Source: Gracilariopsis chorda
Lineage: Eukaryota; Rhodophyta; Florideophyceae; Gracilariales; Gracilariaceae
Direction of reading: 5' to 3'
NCBI GenBank assembly: GCA_003194525.1
Contig: NBIV01000330.1
Span: 1 to 60,866, forward strand
Length of the DNA: 60,866 nt
Shown here one piece after another: positions 31,347-41,643 of this stretch; within the stretch, counting starts at the first letter, position 1, and every line of letters starts with the position of its first letter. A program made the position numbers and the translations under genes. Under the pieces are notes generated by a model, which saw nothing but the letters and a program-made list of their open reading frames with translations, did not search any database and was not told the DNA's origin.

Positions 31347-33250
31347 GCGGCCTTCGGCCGCAAGCGTCGCTGCGTGGCGCTGAATAGGGATAAAATTGGG
31401 GGATCTGCAGGTGGTTTGTGCCCGCTAACCCTCGTAAACGGCCTGCGGACCAATGAGTGCCACTGCGCTGAGAATGATTTTGAGACTGAGAAGCTATAGA
31501 GGGCTCTTTTTTAACATATCAAATGCATTGCTAGCTAACACTCGCAATTGGCCTTCAGAACAATGAGAGCCGCGGTGCTGAGAATGATTTTGAGACTAAT
31601 AACCTATAGAAGACTCGTTTTTAACATATTTAGTGCAATGTAGAGGAGCTCTAAAGGGCAACTGTTTGTTTAGGCGAAATATCAAAACCTGCTTGCTGCT
31701 GTGTGCCTGACACTTCAGTAACTGTTTGAGTGCCAGCTACTAAGCAGCAAGCAGGCAATCAAAACGCAGCAGCAGCAAATGAGCTGTACACTTTGCTGCT
31801 GCTACTGAAATGTTTAAGTGCCACAGAGGCGTTGCGCCAAATGAGCGTTTGGCAAGTGTGTACAGGGGGATGCAAAACGATTTTGTGGCGTAACACCTCC
31901 CATCAGTAAACAACACCCCCCTCATACGCATGGAAATGTTTAGGAGTAGGGTGTTGAGACCAGCAGAAGCGGCCTTCGGCCGTGGGCGGTGCAGCGTGCC
32001 GCTGAATCAGGGTGAATTTAGGGATCTGCAAACATTTTCTGCTTGCTATCGCTCGCAATTGGTCTGCAAATCAATGAGAGCCGCACCACTGAGAGTGAGT
32101 ATCGATTAGAGTTGCAATTGAGCCCATACGCGTTGGTCATTGGCTGGCACTACATCTGTCTTTTTAGAGTACAATAGATTGTAATTGGCTGTCACTAGAG
32201 CTGTCTGTGTAGAGTACAGTAGATTGTACTTTGCTGGCCCTGTCAAAATGACTGCAGTGCCAGCCACTGCGCAGGGGGGTGGCTGGCAGTGCTGCAGTGC
32301 CAGCCACTTAGCAGCAGCGGCATTCAACATACAGCAGCAGCCAATGAGCGGTAAGATTTGCTGCTGCTGCTACTGCTGCTGCTTCATTTGTCGAATGGAA
32401 GGGAGGCGTTGCGCGAAACGCCATTTTTACCTCCGCCGAAAGGAGCATGAAAGGGGATTTTTCTTGGAAACGCCTCTCATCAATCAACAGCACCCCTCTT
32501 TTCACGTCTGAATCATTATAATGGAGAGATGAGCGGGGTGTAGTTGATTGACGGGAGGCGTTGTGTCAAAAGTGCCCCTTGCAAGTCCCCTTCAGTGCAT
32601 GCAATTTCCACTTCGGCGCAACTCCTCCCCGCCAATTGTAGAACTCAGCAGCAGCAGCAAAACTCGAAGCTTCTTGGCTGCCTGGCTGCTGCTTCATGTT
32701 GACTGCTGCTGCTGCTCACCGGCTGGCACTACAGTAAATGACTGCATTGCCTGCCGATTGCAATCAAGTGGACTTAGATCGCCACGTGTTTGTCAAAAGT
32801 AACTCCGGTTTAAGGTTGTGCCTCTACTATATTTTCGGATCCAAAAACCAATGTTTGGATCTGACGCAGCATGCAGATCTTTCGTTGCTGCGCAAAGAAA
32901 AACACGGATCTGAAAGCATATCTCAACACTGCCCGTACTATAAGAATTTGCTTCTCAACAAGGAAAGTATTGTCGACTGACAGTAGGGGTTGCGCAAATA
33001 AACACGCCCACACGCTTCTTTCAGCGCGTACAAAAACCTATTTCTGCGCAACGCCTCCATTCCCCTTAAAACATTCAAGAACAGCAGCAGCAGCAGCAGC
33101 ATCAACAGCAGCATTAGCAAAGCTCAAAGCTTACTGGCTGCTGCTGTATGTTGACTACCACTGGTGTTGAGTGGCTGCCACTACAGTAAATGACTGCAGT
33201 GCTAGTCACTCAGCAGTCGCTGGCTTGCACGATACGTGGCTGGCTTTTTG
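31347..33250. repeat. CAG/CTG-rich repeat cluster with GC-rich hairpins
   Basis: Degenerate copies of several motifs recur in both orientations: GGAGGCGTTGCGC-like (31,826; 32,402; 32,554; inverted near 33,045), CACTACAGTAAATGACTGCA (32,727 and 33,178), CAGCAGCAGC runs and TGCAGTGCCAGCCACT. The hairpin GCGGCCTTCGGCCG occurs at about 31,350 and 31,970. The cluster looks like repeated insertion or rearrangement of one nonautonomous element family. Confidence 0.6.
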
Positions 33251-33299
33251 CATTGTGCCAGTGCAGCACAATGCACAGAGCGTATACAGTATACTAAAA

Positions 33300-34360
33300 C
33301 CGCCTCCGTTTGTGGACTTGACCATCGTTTCATCCAGAGACTACTCCCAGCTGCTTCCAGTGGTGCCACATGTGTACATGAAGGCCGAGCCAAGTGGAAA
33401 TGTGAGATGAGTGTACGCAAACATTCACAACGAGTTGCCGTGGAAGAGTGATCTGTGCACATTGTGCGAGGTTCAAGTGCTGTACCTCACCGAACAAGTA
33501 CGCCAAGCCGATGATCCGGCATTTGCGTCGCTGTTAAGTTCCATTGCACGCAACAAAATATCCAAAAATGCTCCACTACCGCTCAGATCTACCAGTGGCA
33601 TGAAAAAAGCTTACCAAGTCGTGTGAAAGTGGCTCACAACACGAAGGAAAAAGGATAGGGATCTCAGCAAAATGGTCATTGCGTCCACAAACAAGTTGGT
33701 TGACAAAAATAATGCGGCAGTGCTCGATCTGTTTTGTGGTGAGCGCATCACTCTTCCTTCAGCAACGACTGTGCAATATGATCTTGGACAGAACTCAAAG
33801 TGACATCGCCAGTACTATCGTTCCCAAGTTTGCATATCAGTATGCGCATACTGGATTATTGGCTCATATCTTGCACTTGACGATCAGTTTGCCAGTTATG
33901 GTAATTTAAAACGTGCTGCATCTTGCTGTGGTAAAAAAGAAGCTGTTTTTTAGTCGTTTTTGTTTATCTTTTGACGATGCCGGTGGCTGAATTCGACGAA
34001 AACAGCAAAGTGCTCGAAAGACAGCTCCTACATCGTATTGAGTACAAATTCTCTTTTTCAGACACGTGCATGATTTTAAGGTAGTTCCTTATTCGTCTTG
34101 TGTTTTCAGCTACCGTTCAAAACTAACAATCAAAGAAATTCGATGGTTTGCTTGGGAATGTGCAATCCAACTTCTTATGCGATGGTCAGTTGTATTTCGC
34201 ATTGTCGCACTTTCAAAGGAACGACCATGTGCTGCTCCTGCATGACGCACAGCCTATATTTGCAAATGTGCACACAATTCATGCTATGGCTGTGCTCATC
34301 ACGAAACCAGTGCTGCTTGAAGCTATTCAGTTTTGCATCCCTCCACAACCGTAATTATAT
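33300..34360 (+). pseudogene. PIF1-like helicase remnant (C-terminal half)
   Basis: Broken frames encode, in order, QLLPVVPH; VLYLTEQVRQADDPAFASLL; MVIASTNKLVDKNNAAVLDLF; and, at 34,170-34,260, GQLYFALSHFQRNDHVLLLHD. These correspond to successive C-terminal motifs of the PIF1 DNA-helicase superfamily, also found in Helitrons. The ATP-binding N-terminal half is missing. Stops occur near 33,410, 33,625 and 33,800, and a deletion removes the SQG motif region at 34,125. It is a relic; without a Rep domain I cannot say Helitron or free PIF1. Confidence 0.6.
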
Positions 34361-34473
34361 TTCTTGCGGTCTTCATTCACAGAATTAAACTACTTGCTTT
34401 TCTGCTTTTGCTTTCTCCACCCCTTTGTTTTTTCTCACCGCTGTTTATAACTCCTCCACCGCGGCGCGCAGCG

Positions 34474-34488
34474 CCGTTCGCGGCCGAA
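34474..34488 (+). repeat. GC-rich hairpin, third copy
   Basis: GCGGCCGAAGGCCGC, complement of the hairpin at 31,350 and 31,970, next to a second GC palindrome (GCGGCGCGCAGCGCCG). It lies just 3' of the helicase remnant and could mark the 3' end of a mobile element. Confidence 0.5.
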
Positions 34489-34509
34489 GGCCGCTTCCTC
34501 TTGTCTCTT

Positions 34510-34655
34510 TCTGTCTGCTATCTATTGGCATTGCACTCCTGTGCTGGTGTACTCGCGAGCTACAAATCTATTTCCGACGTACTCTCCGGTAAAGAAGGGT
34601 ACAAAAAGGGCTGTTGTCGTCGAGTGTCGTGAAATCGTGCAACATGATGCTCACA
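34510..34655 (+). repeat. ~150-bp direct repeat, copy 2
   Basis: Partner of 27,190-27,345. The sequence after it (to about 34,800) has two overlapping protein-like frames, one reading IKKPGHTEQRNRTKFRTTS, of unknown identity. Confidence 0.65.
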
Positions 34656-35035
34656 ACTATGTTGACACGATGTACCTATGGGTGCAGGGCTCTTTACATC
34701 AAGAAGCCCGGGCACACGGAGCAAAGAAACCGTACGAAGTTTCGGACAACTTCTTATGCAGTTGCAATATATGATGTGGGGCGATGCGAAGTTTTAGAAA
34801 CTTGGTGAGTCCTGGCAATGTGAGTGAAATAAGCGCGCGCTTAAAGAGCTGGGTTGCAGTATTTCCTAAGGCCAAGTTTCAATGTGAGGGTGCTGGAGTC
34901 CGCGGGGTTAGACAATACATATCTAATACTCAACGCTGTGAAACGAATCAGCACGCTGTTGACAGGGAAGATACTCTACGCCAGGGTTATGGGGATAACA
35001 TTTCCAGTTATGCTCTCACCTTGATGCCTTGCGTC

Positions 35036-36352
35036 TTACGGAAGTGATTCAGAGATGTGTCTTATGACATCTTCAACCCCTGTTTCAAACCTGGCAGACA
35101 CTGGGAATATATCTATTTGACACCCCAATTCGTCTAACAAGTCGTTGAGGTTCTCAACAACAGCTCCTCCTGAATCCATTTTATTTGCCACAATACATCT
35201 GCTTCTTTGTGACAGACCTGGTTCGTGCTTCTCCAACTCGTTTTGCAGAACGTTGAAAGCTTTAATCGCACTTCCTTCTTCGCCAGAGACATCCAGAACA
35301 TACACGAGAAATGCTGTCCGTTCGATGTGACGCAAAAACTCATGGCCGAGGCCTCGGTTGTCATGGGCGCCCTCAATGAGACCGGGAATGTCAGCCACGG
35401 TGAAAATGCGCTTATCTTGTAGTTTCCCATCAGCATTCACCACACCAATATGTGGCCTTAGAGTTGTAAATGGATATGACGCAACTTTTGGCTTGGCGCT
35501 AGATACAGCCCGCAAAAATGTGCTCTTCCCCGCGTTTGGTAACCCAACCAGGCCTACATCTGCAATGGTCTTCAGCTCTAGCTCCAGTCTCCTCCTCTGA
35601 CCCTGCTCTCCAGGATCTGCGGTGGTAGGCGATCTGTTCTGAGACGACTTGAATGCGACGTTACCACGCCCGCCACCCCCTCCTTGCGCTACTTCTGCCC
35701 GTTGTCCATTTCTGTTTAGCTCACAAACAAGAATACCACGTGGACTTAAGTGATCTTCCATTTTCATATCGGACATCTCCATCTCTAGCAAGCCTTCGAA
35801 CCCATTGCTTCCATTAATGGCATCTAATTCACGCACTACGGTTCCAGGTGGTACTCTTACTACGAGATCACTGCCGTTACGACCATGTCGCTTCGCTGAC
35901 ATTCCAGGCCGACCATTTTCCGCTTTCAAATTGTGCGAGGACATCCGCAATGATGTACATTCAGTTGAAGCTTCAAACCAAACCGAACCACCTCTACCAC
36001 CATGGCCTCCGTCTGGTGGTACAAGTTCTTGATTTGGGCCTTTAGAGAACGATGCACATCCTGGTCCGCCGCTACCGCCTTGTACCAAAACAGTTATTCT
36101 ATCGACGAAAGATCTTCTTCGATTTGGAACTGTTTTTGCATTTCGGTGAAGACATTTGACATAGCGGTGTGGATCTGAAATGCTTGAGGATAGCGTGAAA
36201 GATCGGCCATGGTATAAGGGCGTGCTCAAAAGTGATCTATCGGGCGTCTGTCTCAAAAAGCTGGACCAAAGTCCTATAGCCTTTAGACTGGGAAATGGAG
36301 AGCAATGCGTGCTAGCTCTGAAGTTGGCGATCCATTGGCGGAAGTATGCCAT
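35036..36352 (-). CDS. Obg-family GTPase, organellar (mitochondrial type)
   Basis: A 438-aa single-exon protein. Residues 1-80 are basic and Ser-rich, a likely organelle-targeting peptide. Residues about 81-260 are the glycine-rich Obg fold (DRITVLVQGGSGGPGCASF, PDGGHGGRGG, VAQGGGGGRGN). The G domain has G1 GLPNAGKS (270-277), switch region YPFTTLRP, G3 DIPG (321-324), G4 NKMD (390-393) and a G5-like PVSA. Obg proteins bind the large ribosomal subunit and act in its maturation. Eukaryotic versions work in mitochondria or plastids. No C-terminal Obg extension is present, as in GTPBP5/MTG2-type proteins. The choice of mitochondrion over plastid is not provable from sequence. Confidence 0.9.
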   Translation of the reverse strand: MAYFRQWIANFRASTHCSPFPSLKAIGLWSSFLRQTPDRSLLSTPLYHGRSFTLSSSISDPHRYVKCLHRNAKTVPNRRRSFVDRITVLVQGGSGGPGCASFSKGPNQELVPPDGGHGGRGGSVWFEASTECTSLRMSSHNLKAENGRPGMSAKRHGRNGSDLVVRVPPGTVVRELDAINGSNGFEGLLEMEMSDMKMEDHLSPRGILVCELNRNGQRAEVAQGGGGGRGNVAFKSSQNRSPTTADPGEQGQRRRLELELKTIADVGLVGLPNAGKSTFLRAVSSAKPKVASYPFTTLRPHIGVVNADGKLQDKRIFTVADIPGLIEGAHDNRGLGHEFLRHIERTAFLVYVLDVSGEEGSAIKAFNVLQNELEKHEPGLSQRSRCIVANKMDSGGAVVENLNDLLDELGCQIDIFPVSARFETGVEDVIRHISESLP

Positions 36353-37480
36353 TCTCGTTAGATGTTTCGTAATACTCTATTCAAAGCACTGAAGCGAAAA
36401 TTCACAGGACTTTGTTGATTCCGCACTCAGATTGGAAGTGGGGTGCTGAACAGTAACAACCCTGAGACCCTCAGACGGTGGGTTTTTGATAGAGATTACA
36501 CCGTACCTGGAGAGGATCTTGCGGAAACATGACGTGGTTCGGGTCCGGAGTGATGATGGGTTGGGTTACGGGACATCACATTGCGCCCAACGGGATCAAA
36601 ACCACCAAAATACCTTTGCAATTGTACGATTACAGTGCTCTCAAATACAGGACGTCGAGCTGCGGAATCCGTGGTACGGATGCGTTCAGTGTGGATAAGT
36701 CTTACGGCTCGCTTAGCTTGGAGCTTCTCAACCTCCTCTCTTATTTTGTGTTTAGACGCCAAACATATCCATGCGATTTCTTCCTTACGAACATTGGTTA
36801 CCGCAACAAAAGCTAAAAGTAATTGTTTTGGTGGGCGTCTTGCGTGCTCAGCTGACGGCACAGATAGGGAATCTTGGTGATAAACATACTGCTCTTAAAC
36901 TTGAACTGCTGGGTTGCGGAATAGGGAGGATATGGCCGCTCTAGGAGGTGCGCATACTAGAAATCTCTGCTTGGGGGTATGGAAGCGACTATTTATTGTA
37001 TCCGTTACGGATTGGTCCATGCTTGAAGCAGATACTGCGGCCCGAGGCATCGCTAAGCATATAATCGGTTCGATACATTCTCACTTGCACGGACAAGTGA
37101 CGGGCGACAACTGGCCCTCTGAACTTCAGAGTCTGAAGAGATGCGGGAAGCAATCCTACCTTTGGTATGTACATCAAGGAGTCTGGAAGTCCTTTGCTTA
37201 CGTAGCCAACTGATGAAAATTAAGCACAATTTATGTTTTCTTCACCTTACATAAGACGCTCTTGCATACAGAATACTCTCCACGTTCGGTTGAGTTGATG
37301 CGGTGTGGCGAGCTTGCTAGTTCTGACCGCACTCAAACGGCCACAAGCTCAGTGCCATTCACCCCGCACCCGTCTCTTGCTCGCTGCAGAACGTGTTCCG
37401 TCACAGCAAGTTATTCGTTCTCTGTGCTACAACGGCCCAATAACCGCCGTTGACTTGTGTGCGTCGTCGTCGTCGTCGAT
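36353..37480. other. Intergenic region between Obg and coiled-coil genes
   Basis: Short ORFs on both strands (36,861-36,496 minus; 36,914-37,213 plus) have no recognisable motifs and overlap antisense frames of similar length. It may hold both promoters. A GTC triplet run (five copies) lies directly before the ATG at 37,481. Confidence 0.35.
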
Positions 37481-38296
37481 ATGGAACAAACAGTATGGCA
37501 TGAAGCGCTAGCCGATCCGCCGGAGGCGTCATGGGCAACACAAATCCCGCTTCTACGTGAAGAGGTTAAAAAGCTGACAGAGAACATGGCAGAACTAGAA
37601 AAAGAAGAAGAGGAAGCCGAGCAACAACTACATTCTCTCAAGTATGCGGTCGAACTGACTAAAAGCGAAGTCGCGCGTCGAAGGCGCTCCAACAACGAAC
37701 TTCAGTCAGCCTACGAATCTGAACAGCCCCCTCAAAACAACTCGTCCGACAAGCAGGTTCAGTCACTCGAAGCTGAACTTCTCAACGCGAAACGAGATGC
37801 AGCAAACCTCGTGTACGAAATAGAACGGTTGGAATTCCGCCTGAAACGCGCGCGAGAAATTCAAACGCATGATGCGAGTGCATATCGTGAACGTGTAGCT
37901 CCGCGCTCGCCGACTACAAGTCCAAGAGTATCTCTGAGCGCGGGAGCACTCACATCCCCGGCCCCCAGACCACTACGATTGATCGGGGACGTCGACGCGT
38001 TGGTGCGTGTTAAAGCGGATGCGGACAAGGACGAGGGGAGTGTAGATGATTTCGAGATGTGTCGTCTTGGTGTGTCGGCAGGGGGACATATAGCTGTATA
38101 TTCGTATGCAAATGCACAACCGATCGCTTATCTTGAAGAGCAAGAGCTGAAGGTACAAGGGCTGGACGAAGAGGACCGAGAGGCGATTCGAAAGGGGATG
38201 TCAAGCGTTCCCGTTCGCATCGGAGAGGAGGGGTATTCACTCTGTGGTCTCCGTGAGGCGGTGTTAAGCTGCAAACAGTTAATAGAGCGGTCGTAG
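37481..38296 (+). CDS. Unrecognised coiled-coil protein, 271 aa
   Basis: A single open frame from ATG 37,481; the frame extends upstream only through a GTC run. Residues about 20-75 and 85-115 are strongly coiled-coil (LLREEVKKLTENMAELEKEE; AELLNAKRDAANLVYEIERL). A Ser/Pro/Thr-rich linker follows (120-150). The C-terminal 110 residues look globular (VDDFEMCRLGVSAGGHIAVY, YSLCGLREAVLSCKQLIERS). The layout of N-terminal coiled coil plus small globular domain resembles kinetochore or tethering subunits, but I cannot assign a family. Tail-to-tail with the GRAM-domain gene, 56 bp apart. Confidence 0.75.
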   Translation: MEQTVWHEALADPPEASWATQIPLLREEVKKLTENMAELEKEEEEAEQQLHSLKYAVELTKSEVARRRRSNNELQSAYESEQPPQNNSSDKQVQSLEAELLNAKRDAANLVYEIERLEFRLKRAREIQTHDASAYRERVAPRSPTTSPRVSLSAGALTSPAPRPLRLIGDVDALVRVKADADKDEGSVDDFEMCRLGVSAGGHIAVYSYANAQPIAYLEEQELKVQGLDEEDREAIRKGMSSVPVRIGEEGYSLCGLREAVLSCKQLIERS

Positions 38297-38352
38297 GGAA
38301 AGGCGCGGCGCTACAAACCTAAAAACCAAAATGATAGTGAACAAGCTTTGTG

Positions 38353-38922
38353 CTAGGGCAGAGTGGGATGCATCATCTGCGTAGCCAGATGCAAATAACG
38401 CGGGTCTGTCGGGTCGACAAAAGCGAAATGGTTGCCTGTGGGCACGAGCTTCTCGTCCACCTGGGCGCGCAGAGCGCGCGTATGAAGAGCTAATCGTTGG
38501 GGATCTGCTATGAGGTCACGGAGCGCGAAGAACAGTGTGTCGTAGACCTGCACATCAAGAAGCTCTAGACGAAACTCCATGCTCTTGGAGAAGCGAAAGA
38601 TAGGGTCTGGGGTGTGCAACTCACAAGGGGTGAGCAAACCCGAAATGTGCTTGTTGTCGAAGAACGGGCGGCGAATGTGGAGCTTTTCGGGACGAAGCCA
38701 TGCAAGTGGAATGGAAAGATGGGCGCGTGAACTGGAGGGGGGAGTAACAGTAAAGAGCAGGCGGCACGTGGTGAGACGAAGAGTGCCGACGCCGTGGAAG
38801 GCGGCGAGCGAGGCCCATGTGGAAGTTTCTGTGGTGCTGAGAAAGAACTTGGTGTTCGGCCAAGTGGATAAGACGGTCTCGCCGGGGACGGGGCTCGGGC
38901 GGTGCTCGGAGGTGGGCTGCAT
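38353..38922 (-). CDS. GRAM-domain protein, WBP2 type
   Basis: Start placed at ATG 38,922 (MQPTSEHRPSPVPGE); the frame is open to 39,201 but the extension is Arg/Ser/Ala-rich and lacks family similarity. Residues about 20-100 match the GRAM domain of WW-domain-binding-protein-2 relatives: GVGTLRLTTCRLLFTVTP, IPLAWLRPEKLHIRRPFFDNKHISG. FRFSKSMEFRLELLDVQVYDTLFFALRDLI follows. GRAM domains bind lipids or proteins at membranes, and WBP2 is a transcription coactivator in animals. The Pro-rich PPxY tail of animal WBP2 is absent, so only the domain assignment is firm. Confidence 0.7.
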   Translation of the reverse strand: MQPTSEHRPSPVPGETVLSTWPNTKFFLSTTETSTWASLAAFHGVGTLRLTTCRLLFTVTPPSSSRAHLSIPLAWLRPEKLHIRRPFFDNKHISGLLTPCELHTPDPIFRFSKSMEFRLELLDVQVYDTLFFALRDLIADPQRLALHTRALRAQVDEKLVPTGNHFAFVDPTDPRYLHLATQMMHPTLP

Positions 38923-39572
38923 GGTTGGAGGCTGCGATTGGGTAGCGAAGAAGTGGCTGCGAGGAGCCGCTGGGCGCTGAACGGCAGCTGGCGAGCGAGA
39001 CAATGCAGCTACGGAGCCGTTCGCAGCTTCACTTCGCGTAGCTCCGAGAACTTTAGCTCGCACGCTGCTGCGTGTGCGCGACATGCACTTTGGTTTGGCA
39101 GATTTTGCGTAATGACGTGACTGTCCAATCGCACACAGATATTTGCACGCACCGTGGGATGGAAACAGTTGGAACGTGCCGGTTGGCCAATGCTTGCACA
39201 TCCACGTCGCTTTTCTTTACAGCTGTACGCACCCACCAACCTCCGGAATAAACAGTTCGCATCTTCTGTGTCTTTTTCTTGTTCATGTTGAGTGGCGCTG
39301 AGTCGCAAGTCCACACGACAAAGTGTGGTATCACACAACAACTTCCGTAGAGTTACCGTACCGTTGGTATCCTCCCCCAGAAATCGAATGCATGCATTTC
39401 TTTTCGTTCGCAAAACACCAAACCCGGAAAAAGGAACTACTCTTGTTTGGTGGCATGCCCCCCTTCCGTTCATTTACCCGTTGTAGCCACCGCCATGCCC
39501 TTTGCCCTTCAAATCCTTCTTTACCAGAGTACCCAAAAAGAAAAACGACCCGCTACCTACGACGGCACACAC
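38923..39572. other. Intergenic region
   Basis: Besides the doubtful 5' extension of the GRAM gene there is no supported gene. Short overlapping ORFs on both strands lack motifs. Confidence 0.4.
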
Positions 39573-41051
39573 TTAGCTGCTAAAGTCGAAAATCATGTTT
39601 CCAAACAGGCCCACAAGGCAAATCAACACGCCAAAGAATACGAATATGCCACCAATCACCAATCTCAGCGGGTCCCTATATTCAAAAGGCAACTCATTCT
39701 GGAATCGCACCATCAGTCTTCCAGGGAAGTAGAACATGATAAGGGCAATGCATCCACCGGCAAGAGTATTTGCGAGACCCAAGTCCGGTAGCGAAAGAGC
39801 AGCAATAGCCACAAACACGTTCAACACGCCTGCCAACAACAAACGCTTGGGGTCCTTGATCGACTCCGTCAATGACCCGAAGATCTTCTTCTCCAGTTTT
39901 TGGCGAAGCGGAATGATGAAAAGCGAGTACGTAATCAGCAGTAGACCGCCAATCGACCATGTAGCCACAAAACCGGCCAAAGATCCTTCCGGAAGCTTCT
40001 CTAGCACATTCGTTGTGATACCCTTACCGCTGTAAATCAAGTATCCCGCAATAGCCACCGGAAGGTAGCACCCGATCTGAATGCCAATGGTAGTGGCGTT
40101 CACAAGCGCCATACGCATACGTGTGGAATTCTGAAGCTCACACAGAGTTTCCGTGAGCACGTAATGGAAAGCATACACAAAGCAAATCATCGGCATCGAG
40201 TAGATGAGACCACCCAGATTGACCGACTCCCAAGTAGAGTCCTTGGGCGATTCCCACTCACCGTTCGTGAACAGCTGAAACACAAGCGCGGCCGCTTGCA
40301 AGTAGCAACCTCCTGCAGCGATGGCAGACGCCGGACCAAATGCCGCGAGACTTCCAACTAAAGTTACAGGGAAAAGCAATACAAGAGTCAACATAATGAG
40401 CACGTCACGGCCGAAGCACGCTGGAATCGGCAGCATTTTCTACAACCACAAACAGCACGGAGTTGAAACTCAAAGTTAGAACAAAAAGCTTATGCAATCA
40501 AAACCAAAAACAAGCAAACTGAACAACAGGTTGAATGGAAACGAATAACTTACCGGAAGCAGGTCAGCTAGTCCAACAATGTACGAGATGGCTGCCACAA
40601 TTAGAGCGATAGCGAGAAGAATTTCCGCGATAGTACCGTCAACCGGTCCGAAGTAATGTCTGATAATACCATCGTACGAGCTCTTGCCTACTCGAAGACC
40701 GGCATTAACAACGGCCTGAGCGGAGACGAACGCCATGATGGCAAAGATAACGATGAACTGTAAAGCTATGATTGGACCTGAAATCATCATAGCATACGGC
40801 AAGCTAAGCATAGAAGCACCCAATGCACATGCTGCCAAGTTCATAGCAGACGAAAAAACAGTACCAGTTGCTGGAGGTGCATCATCCGGAACTGGCCACG
40901 TCTTGTCTGAGACAAGGGTAGCGTTTCCGCTCTCAGCATCTCCAAGCAGCCTGGTTGCCTCTCCACTCGTCGGAATGGAGGAATACGATTCCGCGGCAAC
41001 GGCATCGCCAGAGGCATTGGGAATTGGAACACGATCAGTATTGTCAGTCAT
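39573..41051 (-). CDS. Amino-acid/auxin permease family transporter (SLC38-like), one intron
   Basis: Exon 1 is 41,051-40,554 and exon 2 is 40,439-39,573. The 114-nt intron has donor GTAAGT (40,553), an internal CTAAC branch-like site and acceptor TTGTAG (40,440). The spliced protein is about 454 aa. A hydrophilic N-terminus of about 60 residues is followed by the family signature SSAMNLAACALGASMLSLPYA and about eleven hydrophobic segments (for example FIVIFAIMAFVSAQAVVNAG, GGIFVFFGVLICLVGLFG). The AAAP family moves neutral amino acids with H+ or Na+ across plasma or vacuolar membranes; substrate is not predictable here. A polypyrimidine tract (minus-strand CCCTCCC runs) lies 20-50 bp before the ATG. 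Confidence 0.88.
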
Positions 41052-41643
41052 TGTGCTTCTGGCTCGCGGCGCAATAAAAAGGGGGAGGGGGAGGGGAAGG
41101 GAGGGAAAGTGAACTTCTCAGACGCTGAGCACCTCTAAGGAAGAGAAGCTCAAGAGTGGAATGCGGGGGGATGCTGGTATATAACGTGTGGCGCGCTAGA
41201 AGTGATGCTCGTCAAATTCAGGTGCAACCATAGAGACAACGTGAAAACCGTCGAGATGGGGCCGAGCAAATCCGTTGCGCCACCGTGTGCGTGTGCTCTA
41301 CCACGGGCTCGAGGATGTAGGCTGACGTTCTGTGCTGTTCGGCAATGTTTTAGTCTCGCGACGCTATCGTTCAAGACGTTCATACGGCCCAGGCCAGTGT
41401 GCCTTGTCCAATTCCTGTCAGAGTTGTCATTGTCAGGGTACGCGGTGCCGTAGCAGGGATAAGGGTTGACGCCGTAGAAAGTTGATGTCACTAAACCGCT
41501 TAAGGGCATAATGCTTAACCTCACGGATCGTCAACACATGTGCGTTCATGAGACGGTGTGGCGAATGTATGGACATGTGAAGGAGTTTGTTGATGACACG
41601 ATACACACGTAGGCGGCAATGAGCAGGGCCCAATTACAAAGCG
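41052..41643. other. Intergenic region, transporter promoter side
   Basis: Contains the GGGGGAGGGG purine tract at 41,080-41,105 (polypyrimidine leader on the minus strand). No supported gene; ORFs here are antisense pairs. Confidence 0.4.

Noticed and set aside
38923..39201. N-terminal extension of the GRAM-domain protein
   Set aside because: Arg/Ser-rich with no family similarity; the ATG at 38,922 gives the usual domain position. An organelle-targeting role cannot be fully excluded.
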